Source: Corynebacterium glaucum (GTDB taxonomy: Bacteria; Actinomycetota; Actinomycetes; Mycobacteriales; Mycobacteriaceae). From it: a stretch of DNA of 64,000 nt. The stretch lies in the NCBI RefSeq assembly GCF_002287505.1, contig NZ_CP019688.1, forward strand, positions 496,001 to 560,000. Reading direction: 5' to 3'. A program made the translations under genes and the position numbers. The notes under the pieces are model-generated. The model saw only the letters and a list, made by a program, of their open reading frames with translations. It was not told the origin of the DNA and did no database searches. Every line of letters starts with the position of its first letter. Position 1 is the stretch's first letter. This document shows positions 62,207-64,000 of the stretch, one piece after another.

Positions 62207-63568
62207 ATGTCTGTTTACAGCGAAGGCACTCTGAACAAGGTCATCAAGGCCTATGACATCCGCGGCGTGGTCGGTGAAACTATCGACGAGGCGTTCGTCC
62301 GCGACGCCGGCGCCGCGTTCGCCCACATCCTGCGCGAGGAAGGCGAGCGCCGCATCGCGGTGGGCTACGACATGCGTCCGTCCTCGCCCGCACTTGCGGC
62401 GGCGTTCGCTGAGGGTGCCACCGCCCAGGGACTCGACGTCATCGATCTCGGGCTGACTTCCACCGACGAGCTGTACTTCGCCGCCGGCACGCTGAACTGC
62501 GCCGGTGCCATGTTCACCGCGTCGCACAACCCGGCTCAGTACAACGGCATCAAACTCTGCCGCGCCGGCGCAACCCCGGTCTCCACTGACACCGGGCTCG
62601 CACGCATGAAGCAGTTGCTTATCGACGGCATCCCGGCTTACGAGGGCGGTCAAGGGGGCGTCGATAGGCAAGATCTGCTTCCTGACTACGCAAAGTTCTT
62701 GCGAGACCTGGTCCCTGTGAGCCGACCGTTGACGATTGCTGTGGATGCGGCGAACGGCATGGCGGGGCTGACGGTGCCGGCGGTGCTGGGCGACATGGAT
62801 GTGCGCGGGTTGTATTTTGAGCTCGATGGCACGTTCCCGAACCACGAAGCGAACCCGCTGGACCCGAAGAACCTGGTTGATCTGCAGCGTTTCACGGTGG
62901 AGCAGGGGGCGGACATCGGCCTGGCGTTCGACGGAGACGCGGACCGCTGCTTTGTGGTGGATGAGAAAGGCAACCCGGTCTCGCCGAGCGCGATCACGGC
63001 GCTGATTGCTACGCGCACGCTGGAGCAGCACCCGGGCGCGACCATCATTCACAACCTGATTACCTCGCACGCGGTGCCGGAGATCGTGACCGAGCTTGGT
63101 GGCACTCCGGTGCGCACTCGCGTCGGCCACTCCTACATCAAGGCCGAGATGGCGCAGCGCCAGGCGCTGTTCGGCGGCGAGCACTCGGCGCACTACTACT
63201 TCGCGGAGTTCTTCAACGCGGATTCCGGGTTGGTGGCGGCGCTGCACGTGCTCGCGGCGCTGGCGGAACAGGATCAACCGCTGAGCGAGCTGATGGCGGA
63301 GTTTGACCGCTACGAGGCTTCCGGCGAGATCAACTCCGAGGTGGCCGACCAGGACGCGGCGACCCAGCGTGTGCTTGACGCGTTCGCGGATCGCACTGCC
63401 GAGATTGACCGGCTCGATGGCGTGACCGTGCAGCTTGCGGATACCCCTGCGTGGTTCAACGTGCGCGCCTCCAACACCGAGCCGCTGCTGCGTCTGAACG
63501 TGGAGGCGTCGACCCGCGAGGAGGTCGACGCGCTGGTGGCCGAGATTCTGGAGCACATCCGCGCGTAA
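62207..63568 (+). CDS. manB: Phosphomannomutase
   Basis: A 453-residue alpha-D-phosphohexomutase. Catalytic Ser in FTASHNPAQYNG, metal loop DGDADRCF, sugar loop GGEHSAHYYF, and phosphate loop RASNTEPLLR. It converts mannose-6-phosphate to mannose-1-phosphate, feeding ManC. TAAGCT (62194-62199) lies 7 bases before the ATG at 62207, suggesting a leaderless start. An exact TTGCTTATCGACG (62615) and a reverse one-mismatch form (62659) are 44 bases apart. Confidence 0.95.
   Translation: MSVYSEGTLNKVIKAYDIRGVVGETIDEAFVRDAGAAFAHILREEGERRIAVGYDMRPSSPALAAAFAEGATAQGLDVIDLGLTSTDELYFAAGTLNCAGAMFTASHNPAQYNGIKLCRAGATPVSTDTGLARMKQLLIDGIPAYEGGQGGVDRQDLLPDYAKFLRDLVPVSRPLTIAVDAANGMAGLTVPAVLGDMDVRGLYFELDGTFPNHEANPLDPKNLVDLQRFTVEQGADIGLAFDGDADRCFVVDEKGNPVSPSAITALIATRTLEQHPGATIIHNLITSHAVPEIVTELGGTPVRTRVGHSYIKAEMAQRQALFGGEHSAHYYFAEFFNADSGLVAALHVLAALAEQDQPLSELMAEFDRYEASGEINSEVADQDAATQRVLDAFADRTAEIDRLDGVTVQLADTPAWFNVRASNTEPLLRLNVEASTREEVDALVAEILEHIRA
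62615..62627 (+). repeat. Exact copy of the 13-mer TTGCTTATCGACG
   Basis: In manB, read as Leu-Leu-Ile-Asp. Faces a reverse near-copy CGTCGATAGGCAA at 62659-62671. Confidence 0.9.
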
Positions 63569-63578
63569 GCTCGCCGCC

Positions 63579-64000
63579 ATGGACTATTACGAGGGCGCCC
63601 AGCACTATGACCGTGAGACGGTGCGCTTTTTCGATGTCGCTCACGAGGGCGCGCAACTGCGCGCTGTGTCGGGATCGCTCGACGCGCTCACGCGACTGCG
63701 TGGCATGAACCCGCGGTCCGTTGTTGTGGTGGGGACGGATCAGATTGCGTTGGCCGCCGCGCGTGCGATGGTCGAGCTGCGCACTCCAGTGCCGCTGCCG
63801 GTAGTGGTTACCGACACGCTGCCGAGCTACGTCGGGGCGCTCGATGTGGTGGTCATGGTCGGTGATGCGGCCGCGCGCGAGCAAGATCTCAAAGGGTTGC
63901 TCTCCGCAGCCAGCCGCGGGTGCGAAACAATCCTCGCTGGTCCCGGCAGGGGGCCATTGCTTGACGACGCCCCGCCGCAGACCACCATCATCCCAGCCCT
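63579..64000 (+). CDS. TobH-like protein with SIS-type features, 5' part only
   Basis: At least 140 residues, beginning MDYYEGAQHYDRETVRFFDV, then RSVVVVGTDQIALAAARAMVEL and PLPVVVTDTLPSY, with VVVMVGDAAAREQDL. The pattern is that of the TobH-like/sugar-isomerase (SIS) proteins found between manB and manA in actinobacteria (Rv3256c type). It is open to the end of the window. The function is unknown; a role beside ManA in mannose metabolism is possible. It contains TTGCTTGACGACG at 63957-63969. Confidence 0.72.
   Translation, partial: MDYYEGAQHYDRETVRFFDVAHEGAQLRAVSGSLDALTRLRGMNPRSVVVVGTDQIALAAARAMVELRTPVPLPVVVTDTLPSYVGALDVVVMVGDAAAREQDLKGLLSAASRGCETILAGPGRGPLLDDAPPQTTIIPA

Noticed and set aside
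4686..62627. Explaining TTGCTTATCGACG by a conserved Leu-Leu-Ile-Asp protein motif
   Set aside because: The word is also found in other frames, on the opposite strand of genes and in intergenic DNA, so protein conservation alone is not enough.
1..64000. Prophage, insertion sequence or tRNA genes
   Set aside because: No transposase, integrase or cloverleaf-like sequence was seen; the HNH gene is the only mobile-type candidate.

Overview
The window looks like a chromosomal segment of a Corynebacterium. It is GC-rich (about two thirds by eye). It carries a type I fatty-acid synthase with acyl-CoA carboxylase subunits, a WhiB regulator, LCP and WbbL arabinogalactan-linker genes, a methylcitrate-cycle locus with a PrpR/RamB-type regulator, and many leaderless genes. 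Gene order (upp, lpdA, prp locus, pyc, accBC, rhodanese, maf, dtsR2, dtsR1, birA, purK/purE, sugar ABC importer, lcp, wbbL, manC, whiB, manB) resembles what I recall of the C. glutamicum region that bears the same genes. Having FAS-I argues against a lipid-requiring species. No rRNA, tRNA, CRISPR array, insertion sequence or prophage is visible.

Layout. 1-2.9 kb: a frameshifted DUF1963 gene running off the left edge, a D,D-carboxypeptidase and a TRIC-type channel. 3.0-6.2 kb: an operon of DUF4956 membrane protein, VTC-domain protein and a beta-helical lipoprotein with tandem repeats. 6.2-9.5 kb: MarR regulator, a protein of unknown function, and an NlpC/P60 hydrolase coupled to a small WXG/EspC-like gene. 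9.6-13.6 kb: upp, XRE regulator, M20 amidohydrolase, LpdA-type quinone reductase. 13.6-18.8 kb: prpR divergent from prpDBC. 18.9-22.4 kb: pyc. 22.4-25.7 kb: GNAT, accBC, rhodanese. 25.9-30.4 kb: Cj0069-like protein, LppP-like lipoprotein, a DUF4282 gene split by an amber codon, DUF3151, maf, accE. 30.5-46 kb: the lipid block (dtsR2, fas, dtsR1, acpS, birA, PH-domain protein). 46-52.4 kb: acetolactate decarboxylase, purK, purE, YdcF, DUF418, DUF222-HNH and acetoin reductase. 52.5-55.9 kb: trehalose-type ABC importer lacking an ATPase gene. 56-64 kb: envelope and mannose block (TIGR03089, LCP, wbbL, manC, whiB2-like, zincin-like, DUF3499, manB, TobH-like).

How the genes work together. Pyc supplies oxaloacetate. 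AccBC, AccE and the DtsR subunits make malonyl-CoA. FAS-I uses it after AcpS attaches phosphopantetheine, and BirA biotinylates AccBC and Pyc. PrpDBC removes propionyl-CoA. ManB, ManC, WbbL and LCP feed the mannan and arabinogalactan envelope.

The most unexpected signal is a short DNA word, TTGCTTATCGACG and close relatives. It occurs far more often than chance, in several reading frames and in intergenic DNA, and the exact 13-mer is found on one strand only. Other notable points are a pair of perfect inverted DnaA boxes before the HNH gene, three genes with visible frame or stop lesions, and a DtsR2 paralogue whose oxyanion-hole glycines look altered.
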